Shown piece after piece: positions 9,530-20,500 of a stretch of 64,000 nucleotides of DNA; position 1 is the stretch's first letter; each line of letters opens with the position of its first letter. Origin of the DNA: Hericium rajendrae (Eukaryota; Basidiomycota; Agaricomycetes; Russulales; Hericiaceae); the NCBI GenBank assembly GCA_033439255.1, contig CM065879.1:1530501-1594500 (forward strand), written 5' to 3'. Below the pieces are notes generated by a model. That model saw only the letters and a list, made by a program, of their open reading frames with translations. It was not told the DNA's origin and searched no databases. The translations under genes were made by a program, and so were the position numbers.

Positions 9530-12500
9530 CTACCAGGATACAGCCATCGGCCCAGTCCCGAGATCTTTAAGCTTCTGCGTAACAGAAGTACCCGGAGCGG
9601 CGTCCCGGGGAAGGTCGACCATCTTGATCACAGGCTGGGTAGGACGCAAGAGGGCGGGGTCAACGTAAACACGCTCTTCGGGACGAAGCTGTCGGACTGC
9701 TGGGCGTGGGGGATCAGCGGTCGGGGGCGTGGAAAGGCTGGATTGAACCGGGGCGTTGCGAGGAGGGCCTTTACCCTTGGCGGGGGGATCTGGAGTCTGT
9801 TTCGGTCCGCGGAGCTGTGGGGCCGATTTGTCTTTGGGCATGGAATATCTGTCAGATTGACGCGCGGCCTTGGATAGAGTGCTTTTGCTTTTGGGCGTCC
9901 GAAGTTCACGTTCCCGCCTTGTGCGGTCTGGGGACGAAGTGCTGCTGGGGGTAGGACTGCTGTGAGATCGACCCGCGGCCTTGTTGAAAGCGATCATGCG
10001 TTTGGACGGAAGTTCACGTTCCCGCCTTGCGTGGTCTGAGGACGAAGTGCTGCTGGGGGTAGAACTGTTGCGAGATTGACGTGCGGCCTTCAAAAAAGCG
10101 ACTCTGCTTTTCGGTGTATAAAGTTCACGTTCCCGGCTTGCGCGGTCTGAGGACAAAGTGTTGCTGGAGGTAGAACTGCTGTGGGATTGACGCGCCGCAT
10201 TGCAAAGAGAGCTTGTGCTCTGGCAAAGGCCAACGGGAACTTTCTCTCCAGGAGCGGTTTGTTTCGATACTGTGCTTTTCGGAGGCGAAGCGGTCAGAGG
10301 GTTGTCCTTGGGAGGGGTGCGAGATTGAGGCAACTCGTTGCGAAGAGGACTTGAGGCCTTGTTGAAGTCTTCAAGGATGCGCTGAGCATAGGATGCGGTT
10401 GGACCTTCCCGGTGAGACTCCTGGAGCATTATTTTAGCTGCAAATCCCATTCCTGCAGGAGCTTTCTGAGGGGTAGACGGGTTCGTGTAAGATGGTGGGT
10501 TCACCGAAGGTACCTTGGGAGGCACGATCGGAGGCACGGGCAGAACTGGAGCCTGAAGTTCGGCACAGATTTCCATCGCAGATTGAGGCTGAATGATCGG
10601 CGCAAACTCGATTGTGTCATCCTCCATATCCACGATGGGAGCGTCAACCACAGGATCACAAACTATGGGCATGGTGGGCTCCTGGATAGGTGGCGGAGCA
10701 CAAACCATGGACATGATGGGCCCCTGAACATGTGGGACATTAAGTCCCAAATCCTGAATAGATGGCAGGTTGACCTTGACAGGTGGCGGGCAGACCTCGA
10801 TACGTGGCAGAGAGTGGACCTCCGTGGCTGGACCTGTACCCTCCCAATTCATATTCGTGTCATCCGTGGGCACATTGTGGCCGAGAGCCGCGAACAGAGT
10901 CATGCGCGCGATCTCGGGGTCGAGAGACATAGGGATATCTTCGTCCGGAGTAGGAGAAACCGGTAAGCTTGATAAGGGGGCCTGCAACGGGACAAGGATC
11001 TCGGGGGACGGAATCGGAATGGGAGCCACGACAGCCGGCTTCTCTTGAAAGATGACAGCAGGAGCGACTTCAGGACCAGTCACTGGGTTCTCTGCAGCGG
11101 GGACAAAGCTCCGAATCGGCGACTTCCCTTTTTCCGAAGCAGGGATCCGTTTGCTGATATCATCAAATTCGCAGTCGAAGCTCTCCTTGCTGATGACAAT
11201 CAACGGGATGGGAGAACCGCAGCCGGACCCCCCGAGCAGGGTCGTATCGTTCAAAGAGTCAAGATCGTCTTCATCGTCCGCAGAGGAGTCAGATTCGTCA
11301 ACGGTCTTCGTAACAGCTTGACCATCTTCCGGTACGTAGTGCTTCATTATAGGCGCCTGCCATGGCTCGACGTTAAAAAGGAGCTCCGCGAGGGCTGACG
11401 CAATGGGGTCTTCGTCGGGCTTTGTGGCCTGGACATCGATGAATGTATTGTCTTCGGGTTCTGTTTTGGAGAAGGCGTCTGTGGAGGCAGAGAATTCGTT
11501 GATAGGCACGACAAGTTTCTTGTCGCCTTCCGTACCTCGCTCCTCATTGGCCGTCTTGGGACCAACCTGGATATCAACAGCTGTCTTGCTCTGTCTTTCC
11601 ATCTCAAGTGAACCCTGGGCAAAAGAAAAGTCTCCACAATATTTGGGCTTGGCGGGCTTAACGGGCACGAAAGGGACTTTCGCCTTCGTCATCGTCCTGC
11701 CCTTGTTCTCAAGCTCGGGTTGTACCTTGTCCGCGAGACCAGAGGCAGATTTCGGCTCTGATTTGGGACTGCTCGTCGATAGCTTGGAGGATTCTTCAGC
11801 AGAGCGGCGGTTCATTCTGAGGTAGTGCTCGAGGTCTGGTTGCCAGTCGTCCGGAAGCACGAGCTTGCGATACTCCAGGTTCGTGCGGCGAGAAGGCGGG
11901 GCGACTGAAGGCCTCCCAGTTTTTTCCTTTCCCTAGCCACGAGGCACATCACGAGCGAATGGTCAGCTCGAGAATAGTGTGAGCACGATTGACATTACCT
12001 GTGCTCGGCAATGCGGTCACAACGAGGTGACGAAGACAGGCGAGAGTGATTGGGCTGCTTCTCCGTACGACAGTAACTGCCACTGCGAGCATGTCACATC
12101 AATCAGTCGACACTCTCGTGTTGAGAGCAGGGAAACCAACATACCCCATCGGAACCGCAGACGGCCAAGGTTTGTTCTCGAATATGCGTATGGCAGTCTT
12201 TGACGGGAAGGGCTTGTCTGCGGCATGATCCTTTAGTATCGAGTTCGTCGTGTGGATAGAATTCATCAAAACGTACGAATGGGAATGGCATGGACCTGTC
12301 CGAGAGTAGGCGCATCGTCTTCCTCGACTGCGAATCTGACACGCGGACGCGGAGCGTTCGTCTGGGTCTGTGTACGTTCTGCACGTCTCGATGAATATCG
12401 AATGCCAGAAGGTAGAAGCAGGCGACTCACTACTCTGATCCTCCATCACAATCATGATGAGGCTGCCTACGAGCACGATCACGAGGACCACGATCATACG

Positions 12501-12944
12501 AACTGTGAACCAGAGTGCTTTCAAGATGGCCACAGATATCCACCAGAGCTGATCCTTGTGGCCGCGTAACGTCGTGACCATGAAAGTATTCCGGATAGGC
12601 CGGCAGACATGGGTATGAAGCACTAACCCTGAAGGAACAGCTAGGATGAACGTAAGGGCACAGTACATAATGTCAACACTGTCGTAGAAGGGAGCAGAGA
12701 CGCCAGTTGCCGGTTTGATTGCCTTGTATTCAAGCGACGACTGCAGGGCACGACGGTGATTGAAGAAGGGGTAGGCGAGCATGAAGGATGTCAGAAACCA
12801 GGGTGACAGGATAAGGAAGATGTTGAGGAGATGGGCCAGGAAACCAAGGAATTGACCCTTGGTCGATGCGCCATGCGATTTCATCGCATGTGGCGTACGT
12901 TTCTGCATGGCAATGCGAGCTTGCGGCGTGAACCGAGCCCGCAT
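9530..12944 (-). CDS. Multi-pass membrane protein with long proline/serine-rich tail, unknown function
   Basis: Five exons keep frame: 12944-12431, 12378-12277, 12217-12145, 12082-11999 and 11912-9530, giving about 1051 residues. I chose the ATG at 12944 because of its context (CCACCATGCG); the frame is open further upstream. The first 170 residues hold three to four hydrophobic helices: around LLNIFLILSPWFLTSFML, then MYCALTFILAVPSGLVL, then a long stretch around MIVVLVIVLVGSLIMIV. After that the protein turns polar, with RVRFAVEEDDAP in exon 2. Exon 5 is a disordered tail of nearly 800 residues rich in Pro, Ser and acidic residues, with three 36-37 residue tandem repeats (see separate entry). 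The last intron (11998-11913) ends in an unusual GGGAG acceptor. The common alternatives break the frame, so this junction is uncertain. No known family recognised; probably a fungal-specific surface or endomembrane protein. Confidence 0.65.
9880..10230 (-). repeat. Tandem 108-111 bp coding repeats in the tail of the membrane protein
   Basis: The string AAGTTCACG followed by TTCCCG recurs at 9902, 10010 and 10121, so the period is 108 then 111 bp. Each unit encodes 36-37 residues of the form KAARQS..SSTSS..D.ARREREL (minus strand). A decayed further unit lies on each side. Because the period is a multiple of three, the repeats could expand or contract without breaking the frame. Confidence 0.85.
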
Positions 12945-13500
12945 GGTGGATGAACAAGTTCTGCAGCAGGTACACCAAGTGTCACAAGCAGCAGAAAGTG
13001 AAAAAGAGATGGGCAAGTTGGTAGGAGGCAAACGCACGAGTGTCAAGTATCGAGGATGATGGTGGTAGGAGGGAAGAAAGAGAGGGCGAATTCCCAACAA
13101 ATGCAATCGCGCCACTAGGCCCACCGCTTTGACCGCTTACGTTGCTAGGACAAGCCTCATGGTGTATACGTCTTCACTACGCTTTGACGACGCTAGGACA
13201 AAGCGCGGGCGGGCCTGTAATCTGCCGATAACGGCCTTATTGTTTTATTATGGCGGGCAATCCATGGGAGGCGCCGGCGAGGTGCGGTCTGCCCTTGTAA
13301 CGTCCTCGCAGCTGGTAGCGAAGCAGTTAGGCATAATTTATAGCTTGATGCAGGAATGAAGACGAAGTCTGGAGGGATGAGCTGTGAGGCCCTGCAACGT
13401 CCGTCCGCGAGTCAGGATCAAAGCGCAAGCGCGTGGTCAACATAAATGGGCTGAAAATCAGACGGAAGGCCTGATCAATATGCAGATTTAGCGATCAGAG
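12945..13500. other. Upstream region of the membrane-protein gene
   Basis: Presumed minus-strand promoter. The frame is open up to 13124, but that stretch has no protein-like features. Nothing else seen. Confidence 0.4.
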
Positions 13501-13504
13501 AATA

Positions 13505-14070
13505 CGATGATTGCACTGCTCTCGCCGCGATCAGACGTCCGTCATAGGATTCTGGATAGAACTATAACAAAAAGGCCGGATCACAGCCCTTGTACTTTAT
13601 GCCCTGGCGAGTTCGCACAGCGATTGTACCCAATTATGCTTTGTCCTCTCGTCAGCATCCTCAGAATTCTGAGCCTGGACCACTACGCACCGCCTTGTAT
13701 CATGGTTGGTCTGTGCGCACAGCAAACGCGGTCGACGTTGTTCGAGTCGGGAACAAGGCATGCCGCGACAACATCCGTCAACGACCGACGGGAGTTGCCG
13801 AACACCTCTTCTGCCTCCGAGTCGGGTTGTTCGGCCTTTGCGGTGTTGTCGACGAAACACTTCAACACGATGGTAGCCTCCTGTCAAACTACGAAAAATA
13901 GGCGGATTGTCCTAGGATCTGCTTCTCTTCCTCTTCACCGTCTGTTGCGCAGACGTTGACTATATCCTTCACGGTCGAGATTTCACGCAACTCGCCGGCT
14001 ACACGGAACTTGTTCCAGACTTCATGGCCTTGACCAAGTTGTTACGACGCTCACGTCCTTGGGAATGGCG
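13505..14070 (-). pseudogene. Minus-strand coding remnant, unknown family
   Basis: A 53-codon open frame at about 13889-14048 reads HEVWNKFRVAGELREISTVK and then an acidic DGEEEEKQIL. A second stretch in another frame (about 13683-13868) reads CFVDNTAKAEQPDSEAEEVF. Both look like genuine protein, but they are separated by a stop and lack a start. They may be the last two exons of a lost gene. I do not recognise the family. Confidence 0.3.
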
Positions 14071-14309
14071 TAAAACACATCAAGTCGAAACGAACAAGTA
14101 ACGATAGGGCTAGCTGATATGGAGCGTCAACTATCGCTTGTCGATCGGACGTAGCGGGTTAAGCCCCGTGTCATGAGGCAATGGTCACTTGCATCCCACT
14201 CAGTATATCTGGATGTCTCAGCTGACATACTTAAGGGCAGAGGCGAGCACGAACACTATCATGTTCGCATGCGCAACCCAGGCACTATAGTTGCATCCCG
14301 GACCCCAAC

Positions 14310-15564
14310 ATGACCACTAGCAACTTCGTTAAGGAAGGTGTCTTCAGCTACAGCGACACAGGCCCTCCCGCGTCAACTCATCAGTATACGACCATTTTTA
14401 TTCTTCACGGCTTCGCGTGGCATGCAGGTAAGCTTGCTCCCCCTCACAGATCGCCCTCTCGTAATCGATGTGCACAGGATCATTCCAACGTCTTGCTGCA
14501 TACGCCGACCAGGTCGAGGCTCGCCTGATCCTCATGAACCGTCAGGACTATCCAGCTGCAGAGCCTCTCGGCGAGGAAGATCTGAACTTACTTTCGCCTG
14601 CTGACCCACGGGACATGGCTGCGGCGCTTGCGTCCCTTCGCACGTTCATGAAGCGCCAGGGCGACCGGCTTATCGACTTCGTTGAGCTAATTATCGACAA
14701 GGAGAAGCTTCCACCGCCAGATGGGGAATACGGCGGCATTATCATCGTGGGCTGGTCATTCGCAGGCAACTGGATCAACGCTCTGCTGGCGAATGTCAAT
14801 ACGGCGCATCCCGGCCATGCCAAGCTGCGCAGGTGCTTGCGTCGTGTCATCATCTACGGTACATCTAGCTTCCATTAACGCGTTCTGGATTCTCAAGCTG
14901 GACTCCATTTGAGCAGACCTTGTGTACATTTTCCTCGGATACGCACCCCCAGCCGGATCTTACAACCCATTGCAAGACGACTCGCTCGATCCGGAGAAGA
15001 AGACCTTTACATTCGCCGCTTGGGTATCGGGGTACTATAACCACGGAGAATTGGTCTCCGAACTGGAATTCAGAACCCCACTAGCCAGCCCGGCGCCGAC
15101 GATCTTAACCATGTCCGAAGAGGAGAGGCAATCAGCGTTGCACCCAACGCCCGGTGATGTGGGCGGCTCTGATATGAAGCTATTCGAGAACGGCATCAGG
15201 TATGGATTATACAGGACACTGAAGGAAGACGCAATCTACCTCAAGGATGGAGAGTCTGCAGTGTCGGGCGGTCCTGACGCTGAGGACAGCTGGCGAGACA
15301 TAGAGGTGCTGTACCTCTGGTGCGACAAATCTGTTTGGGAACTGCCGTTTGGTGTACGGACATTCAAGAAGGAACTCGCGAAGGCGAAAGAAGACGGAAA
15401 GGCGATGAGAAATATCAAGTTCTCAAGGATGAGAGGATCGAATCACTTCGTGAGTGGTGTCATCACGAGTCTTCTTTCTTTCCGCTGATTTATTCAAGGC
15501 ACATTGGGACGAACCTGAGAAACTCCTCCGGGAATTCATGGCGCCGGCAGACGATCTTGAATGA
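14310..15564 (+). CDS. Alpha/beta-hydrolase fold protein
   Basis: Exons 14310-14427, 14478-14858, 14917-15449 and 15499-15564 keep frame and encode 365 residues. The early strand and loop TIFILHGFAWHAGSFQ carries the HG motif typical of the fold's oxyanion region. The nucleophile elbow is GWSFAGN, with Ser at about residue 133. A histidine in GSNHFAHWDEPE, close to the C-terminus, fits the catalytic His. A separate lid-like segment lies between, about residues 180-300. There is no signal peptide, so the enzyme is probably cytosolic. Related fungal proteins are annotated only as alpha/beta hydrolases and the substrate cannot be inferred. The tail is short (ADDLE). Neighbours give no pathway context. 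Confidence 0.85.
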
Positions 15565-15928
15565 TGTCTCTATCTTCGTTTGGTGTACGTGAATGCTACA
15601 ATGGAAATTGAGCCAGAGGCATCGTATCAGTCGTAAAGATGCAGGAGCTCAGTGTACTGTGTCGCATTCAACTATGGTATTGAACTGGCTCCGAATGGAC
15701 GTCGCTCTGCATGAATGGTGATTTCGTCAACGTCTCACAATGCTTTTCCTTCTGGTCACTTTTCTTCAAGCCGCGCTCAAAGTACAGGCCTTCGACGGAC
15801 GTCTACCGGCAGCTAGGCCTCGCACTCAAATTGAGCATTCAGGTTTTCATCAACGAGGCGTCTCCATGACGGTGCGTTCCTACTCAATCTACGAGGCAAG
15901 CTTGTCCATATCATAGCAAAACCTTCCA
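15565..15928. other. Convergent spacer between hydrolase and peroxidase genes
   Basis: No gene seen; 3' flanks of both neighbours. Confidence 0.5.
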
Positions 15929-17016
15929 CTATTGCTCCTTCTCTCCCTCAACGCCCAATTCCAGCGGTAACACTGTCGCATTGAACTGCATCATCGTCAA
16001 CCCCATCGGCTGCCTCGCAAACGACTCGAACCCTGGTAATAACCGCTCCTCCATCAGAAACGCATGGATAGCCGGCAAATGCCCGCCAAAGGTCGTCACG
16101 AGTGTCGCAGAGCTGAGAACCTATACGCATGAGCAGTCTGGCACAGGCAAGAATGAAGAAGCAAAGCGCACTTGGAGCTGCCGAACAACTTATGGAACGT
16201 GCTGAGTGAGAACTGGGGGTTGCGCTTGCGCGACTCGGCGCGACGCTTGGATGTCAGGCGCGCGAGGTCGGCGAGCGTCAGGCTGCGGTTGAGATCGAGC
16301 TTGGCGTCGGCGTCGGAGGGCTTAATGGACATCACAGAGGGCGGAAGCGCAGAGCCCGATGCATACGCAAGTAGCTCTTCCACGCGCGATATCGATGGCT
16401 GACTCTGAGAGGGCAAGAAATATACGTCCTCGCCTGGTTACCATACAGAACAAACATCAGGTCTGGTATAGGCGGTCATGAATAGGACTTACGCGTCAAG
16501 GAAGCATCGTGTTCAATGCCATTGTGGACGTCGACGTCTTCGAGGTCAAAGGTGCCGCTGACATACGAACGATCGAGGATCTGGGCCATGTATCGCAGGA
16601 TGAAGATGCAGAACGTAGGTGCGAAGTTGTACGTATGGCGAATCGCAGCCGTCACATCGCGGAACGGTATGTTGCGGCCGTTGCGCGGTATGATGCCGGG
16701 CCGAGCGAGAAACGATAGAGGTATAATGATCCGCGATTGGGAATTGAAAGGACCCACCGTGATTCGCCATCGCGTTGAGCGCGGGGCAAGAGCACCTGCT
16801 GTCGTCCTCGCCTGGAGGCACGAATTCTGGCCATCGCCCATGGAAACCTGGACGACCTGGCGGAATCAGCTTGCCCATAGCAATCGCGGGAGCGAACCGA
16901 TTGTAAACGGACAATCCAACATCCCAGAGGAGGAGGAGGATAACTACGCCGTCCACAAAGATAGAAACCAGGCCGAAAGCCAAACGCGTCAAGGCGGACT
17001 GCCGGACGACCGACAT
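15929..17016 (-). CDS. Chloroperoxidase-type heme-thiolate peroxidase, copy A, first splice acceptor lost
   Basis: By comparison with copy B, the exons are 17016-16758, 16696-16493, 16433-16172 and 16112-15929 (about 302 residues). The N-terminus is a hydrophobic segment (residues 10-37) rather than a clear cleavable signal. The heme-ligand region reads SRCSCPALNAMANHG (Cys77) and the distal-site motif is EHDAS, as in the Peroxidase_2/chloroperoxidase family, whose members do halide oxidation and peroxygenation with H2O2. The coding parts of all exons are intact. However, intron 1 ends in CG (plus-strand 16697-16698) where copy B has AG. No other AG occurs in the intron, and the next AG lies far inside exon 2. 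Unless this is a sequencing error or the site is still used, the copy is non-functional. Confidence 0.75.
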
Positions 17017-17063
17017 ACTGAAGGAGCAGGAAGAAAGACATCTAAGACGTGGACGACATCAAC

Positions 17064-17070
17064 CTTATAT
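17064..17070 (-). promoter_or_regulatory. TATA-like box of peroxidase copy A
   Basis: ATATAAG on the minus strand, about 50 nt upstream of the ATG at 17016. Copy B has a TATA-like box at almost the same distance. Confidence 0.5.
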
Positions 17071-17366
17071 CCGTGCATGGTCGTTGAATTCTCCCAGTCA
17101 TGACAGTCCGCGGACGATGAGGCTAGAACCTGTCGCCCTTATCGAGAAAATATTCAAGTTTGATTTGCTCGGCAGAGCGGCTGAGGCCTCGAGGCTGGCA
17201 TCCTCGATGCACGCAAGTTGCTGAACACCCATGGACTCTCCAGCTTGCTCGACCCCACCGGCACCTAGGACTCGCGTTCTGTAATCTGCGTGTTATATTA
17301 TTAGAACCAAAAAATTGACGATGAAGCATTCCTATCCAATCTTATATCTACGAGGTAGTCCGACGC

Positions 17367-18489
17367 TCATAGTAGCGCCTTCCACCCCTGCTCCACCTCT
17401 CCCTCGATGCTCAACTCCAGCGGCAGCACCGTCGCATTGAACTGCATCATTGTCAGCCCCATCGGCTGCCTCACGAACGACTCGAACCCAGGCAGAAGGC
17501 GCTCCTCCATCAGCAGCGCATGGATCGCGCGCAGATCCCCACCGAAGATCGTCAATAGCGTCGCCGAGCTAGCATCCAGCATCAAATCTACCACCGACAG
17601 TATAACGCGAAAGAGGGGTGAACGCACTTGGAGCTGCCGAACACCTTGTGGAACGTGCTGAGCGAGAATTGGGGGTTGCGCTTGCGCGATTCAGCACGGC
17701 GCTTGGATAGTACTCGCGCGAGGTCGGCGAGCGTCAGGCTGCGGTTGAGGTTGAGCTTCGCGTCGGTGTCAGAGGACTTGATGGGCGTCGTAGATGGCGG
17801 GATCGCAGGGCCCGACGCGCACGCGAGCAGCTCTTGGACGTGGGGCACCGATGGACGGCTTTGAGAGGGCGAGAGGTACGCGTCCTCGCCTGGTCCCGTA
17901 AAAGGTAACGTTAAGGTCTGGTATGGCAATAACGCGGACGAATAGGGACGTACGCGCCAGGGACGCATCGTGCTCGATGCCGTTGTGGACGTCGATGTCC
18001 TCGAGGTCGAACGTGCCGTTGAGATACGAGCGCCCGAGGATCCCGGCGATGTAGCGCGGGACGAAGACGCAGAACGTCGGCGCGAAGTTGAAGGTCGGGT
18101 GGATCGCGGCCGTCACGTCGCGGAACCGGATGTTGCGGCCGTTGCGCGGTATGATGCCTGGCCGCACGCGACCATCCAGTATTGAGATCCTGCATAATGA
18201 TAAGCAATCGGGACGGGTTGGGCGTACCGTGGTTCGCCATGGCGTTGAGCGCAGGGCAGGAGCACCGGCTGTCGCCCTCGCCTGGAGGCACGAACTCGGG
18301 CCATTGCCCGCGGAAACCGGGGTGACCTGGCGGGACCACTGTGCCCATATCAAGCTTCGGCGCGAACAGATTATACACGAACAGTCCCAAGTCCCACAGG
18401 AGGATGCCGGTGGTGATCATGCCGTCAACGAGGACAGACACCAGGCCGAACGCCAAGCGCGTCAGGATGGTTTGCCAGGCGATGGACAT
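17367..18489 (-). CDS. Chloroperoxidase-type heme-thiolate peroxidase, copy B
   Basis: Exons 18489-18228, 18157-17954, 17889-17628 and 17568-17367 keep frame and encode 309 residues. All introns have GT-AG borders. The N-terminal hydrophobic segment covers about residues 10-43. Cys78, in SRCSCPALNAMANHG, is the expected proximal heme thiolate; the family usually has PCP, here it is SCP. Glu149-His150-Asp151, in GIEHDAS, matches the acid-base and cation-site motif of the family. The C-terminal half carries SRKRNPQFSLSTFHK and ERLLPGFESF. Exon lengths 2 and 3 (204 and 262 nt) are identical to copy A and the genes lie head to tail, so they are a tandem duplication. The likely role is oxidative attack on lignin breakdown products, halides or xenobiotics; the substrate is not readable. 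The lack of a clear cleavage site suggests membrane retention. Confidence 0.88.
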
Positions 18490-18541
18490 GTTGGAGGAAG
18501 GAGGGCGGAGAGGGCGACATGTGCGGTGTTGACGAGGCTAG

Positions 18542-18549
18542 ATTTATAT
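18542..18549 (-). promoter_or_regulatory. TATA-like box of peroxidase copy B
   Basis: ATATAAAT on the minus strand, 53 nt upstream of the ATG at 18489, matching the placement in copy A. Confidence 0.55.
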
Positions 18550-19199
18550 CTGTGCGTGGTCAGTGGATCCTCCGGTCATACCTAGCGGTCCGATGGTGAA
18601 GGGAAGCTGTCGCCTTGCTTGACTGGGAAGAAATCGAAGTTGCCTTATCGGGAAGGTATCCAGGTTTGATTTGGTCGTTGTCGACGCAGATTGGGTGAGG
18701 TCTCTGGCTTGCAGTGCACTAGCTCGCTTTATATGGTGGTCAATGACGTCCTAGAAGTGGACTCTAAGTACTTATGGGCACGGAAATGAAGTAGCTGGCG
18801 TGAAGTGCATTGAGCGTCTATATCCAGCTGAGCGCTGGTATGTTCAAGTTTGATCATGCACGGGGCAAATCTGTGGAGTCGCTATCGAAAAGGACGCCAG
18901 TAAAGTTAAAGTATGTATGGTAAAACCACAGATTAACATGCAGTCATATGGTATCATGCAATCTAAATGAACGGAGTAAATAGCGAGCTTCAAGATGAGC
19001 ATGGACTCAACGGTATGTATGGTAAGTATACTGTATGATATTATTGACAAGACATGCATATTAGGCGACGCGACTCTCCAGAGAGGACGCGGAATCAAGA
19101 AATCTGGGGAAATGATAGCATCGAGTATGTCAGTGTAATATCGAAAAATTGTGTTGATGAAGTACTGACCTAGTATATCACAGAATAGTCCGGTTTCGA
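18550..19199. other. Intergenic region between peroxidase and F-box genes
   Basis: Upstream region of peroxidase copy B and 3' flank of the F-box gene. AT-rich from 18840 on, with a repeated GGTATGTATGGTAA-like motif near 18910 and 19010. No gene seen. Confidence 0.45.
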
Positions 19200-20500
19200 T
19201 TAAGCATCCACCTGACGAGACATGGCCTGTATCTCCCGGCCGAAACAATCCTCCAATCTGAAGCTCCAGTCCACTGGACCCAAGTCTACGTCATCCGCGA
19301 TCCAATCTCGCACATCCTGCGACAGAGACGCATCCAGCAATCGCACAACCTTGACTGAAGCGCCCACGCGTCGTGCGAAGACTTCGAACCATTCCTGGAA
19401 CTCCTCGAGCGCGTCCGCCCTGCTCGCGGCGGCCAGTCGCTCAACGAGACGCCGAGGCGCCTCACAACGGGCATCACGAGGTCCATATACTTCTCCGACC
19501 GGTCGATGCGAACGATAAGGCTCTCGAGGTTCGGGCAGAAATCCTTCACGGCCTGGAACATGCCGTCGTTCTCACCGCCGTCGGGCACGCAGTGGACGTA
19601 GACGGTCGTCAGCAGGCGGCCCTGCGCGGCGAGGAAGCGGCGCCAGTGCTCGACGAACGGGAAGTGGGGCACCTGGACGCAGACGCGGCGCACGTTGGGC
19701 AGCAGCTTGTCGTGCATGTGTTTGGAGACGCAGTCGCTGCTGCAGAGAGTCAGGTGGGAGAGCTGCGGGGCTGAGGGGAGGTGGAGGGGACAGCCGTTGC
19801 GGTTTAGTAGCACCTGCAGGTTGGGGAAGGACGGTGGGAAGGGGTCGATGCGCTCGTAGGGTCGCGGGTCGATGCACAGCTTGCGTAGGGTTGCGCTACA
19901 AGAGGATAGAACTGCCTTGACGAAATGAGCCTCGCCTTCGTTGGTCCAGTGCCCGCGATCTATGGAGAGACTCTGGAGTCCTGGGAGATAATTAAAGGCA
20001 AGGGTATATGACGCCGGAAAAGAATCTCGCGAGAGGAAGCTGAACGTGCGCGTGCGCAGCTGGACGTGGCGAACATAACGCCCCAGACCTCCTGGATGTC
20101 CGTCGGCACTGGGCTCGTGCATCGCGGTAGTTTCCAAGGTGCGAGAGAATGATTCCCAGTCGCGTCGGTTGTCTATCGCGACGTAGCGATAAAGGAGTGG
20201 CAGCACAAGCGAGGCGAAGTCCTTGCATACGAGGGTCAAGGACAGGGCGGTATGATTGACGGTTCTCAGTGACAGGTAGGCGTCCCTCCAGGTCTTTTCG
20301 TTCGCAAGCCACGTCTCGGGCGACGAAAATGGATCACCAGGCTCCGTGTCCAAGACACCTGGAACATAGGTCGCTATGTCGAATATTTCTATCCATACGT
20401 CGAGAGGCACTGTCGTACGGGCGTAGCGCGTGTCCTGGTTATAACGTCAGAGAAAGCGTCGAACAAAACATGGAGCACTCACGTCAATGGGGCTGGACAT
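19200..20500 (-). CDS. F-box protein of the agaricomycete type
   Basis: Exons 20500-20483 (MSSPID), 20434-19491 and 19419-19200 keep frame and encode about 393 residues. The region from LPLDVWIEIFDIAT to SLALTLVCKDFASLVLPLLY is an F-box-like motif split by an acidic insert, a form common in mushroom genomes. The rest is a string of LRR-like segments such as LPGLQSLSI, FPNLQVLL and CPNLESLIVRID. Such proteins are thought to present substrates to SCF ubiquitin ligases. The last intron (19490-19420, 71 nt) matters: without it the frame runs into low-complexity Arg/Ser sequence, while with it the C-terminus ALEEFQEWFEVFARRVG...IQAMSRQVDA is recovered. Confidence 0.82.

Noticed and set aside
9628-9909. 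Separate small frame near the end of the membrane-protein gene
   Set aside because: Lies inside the last exon of that gene in another frame.
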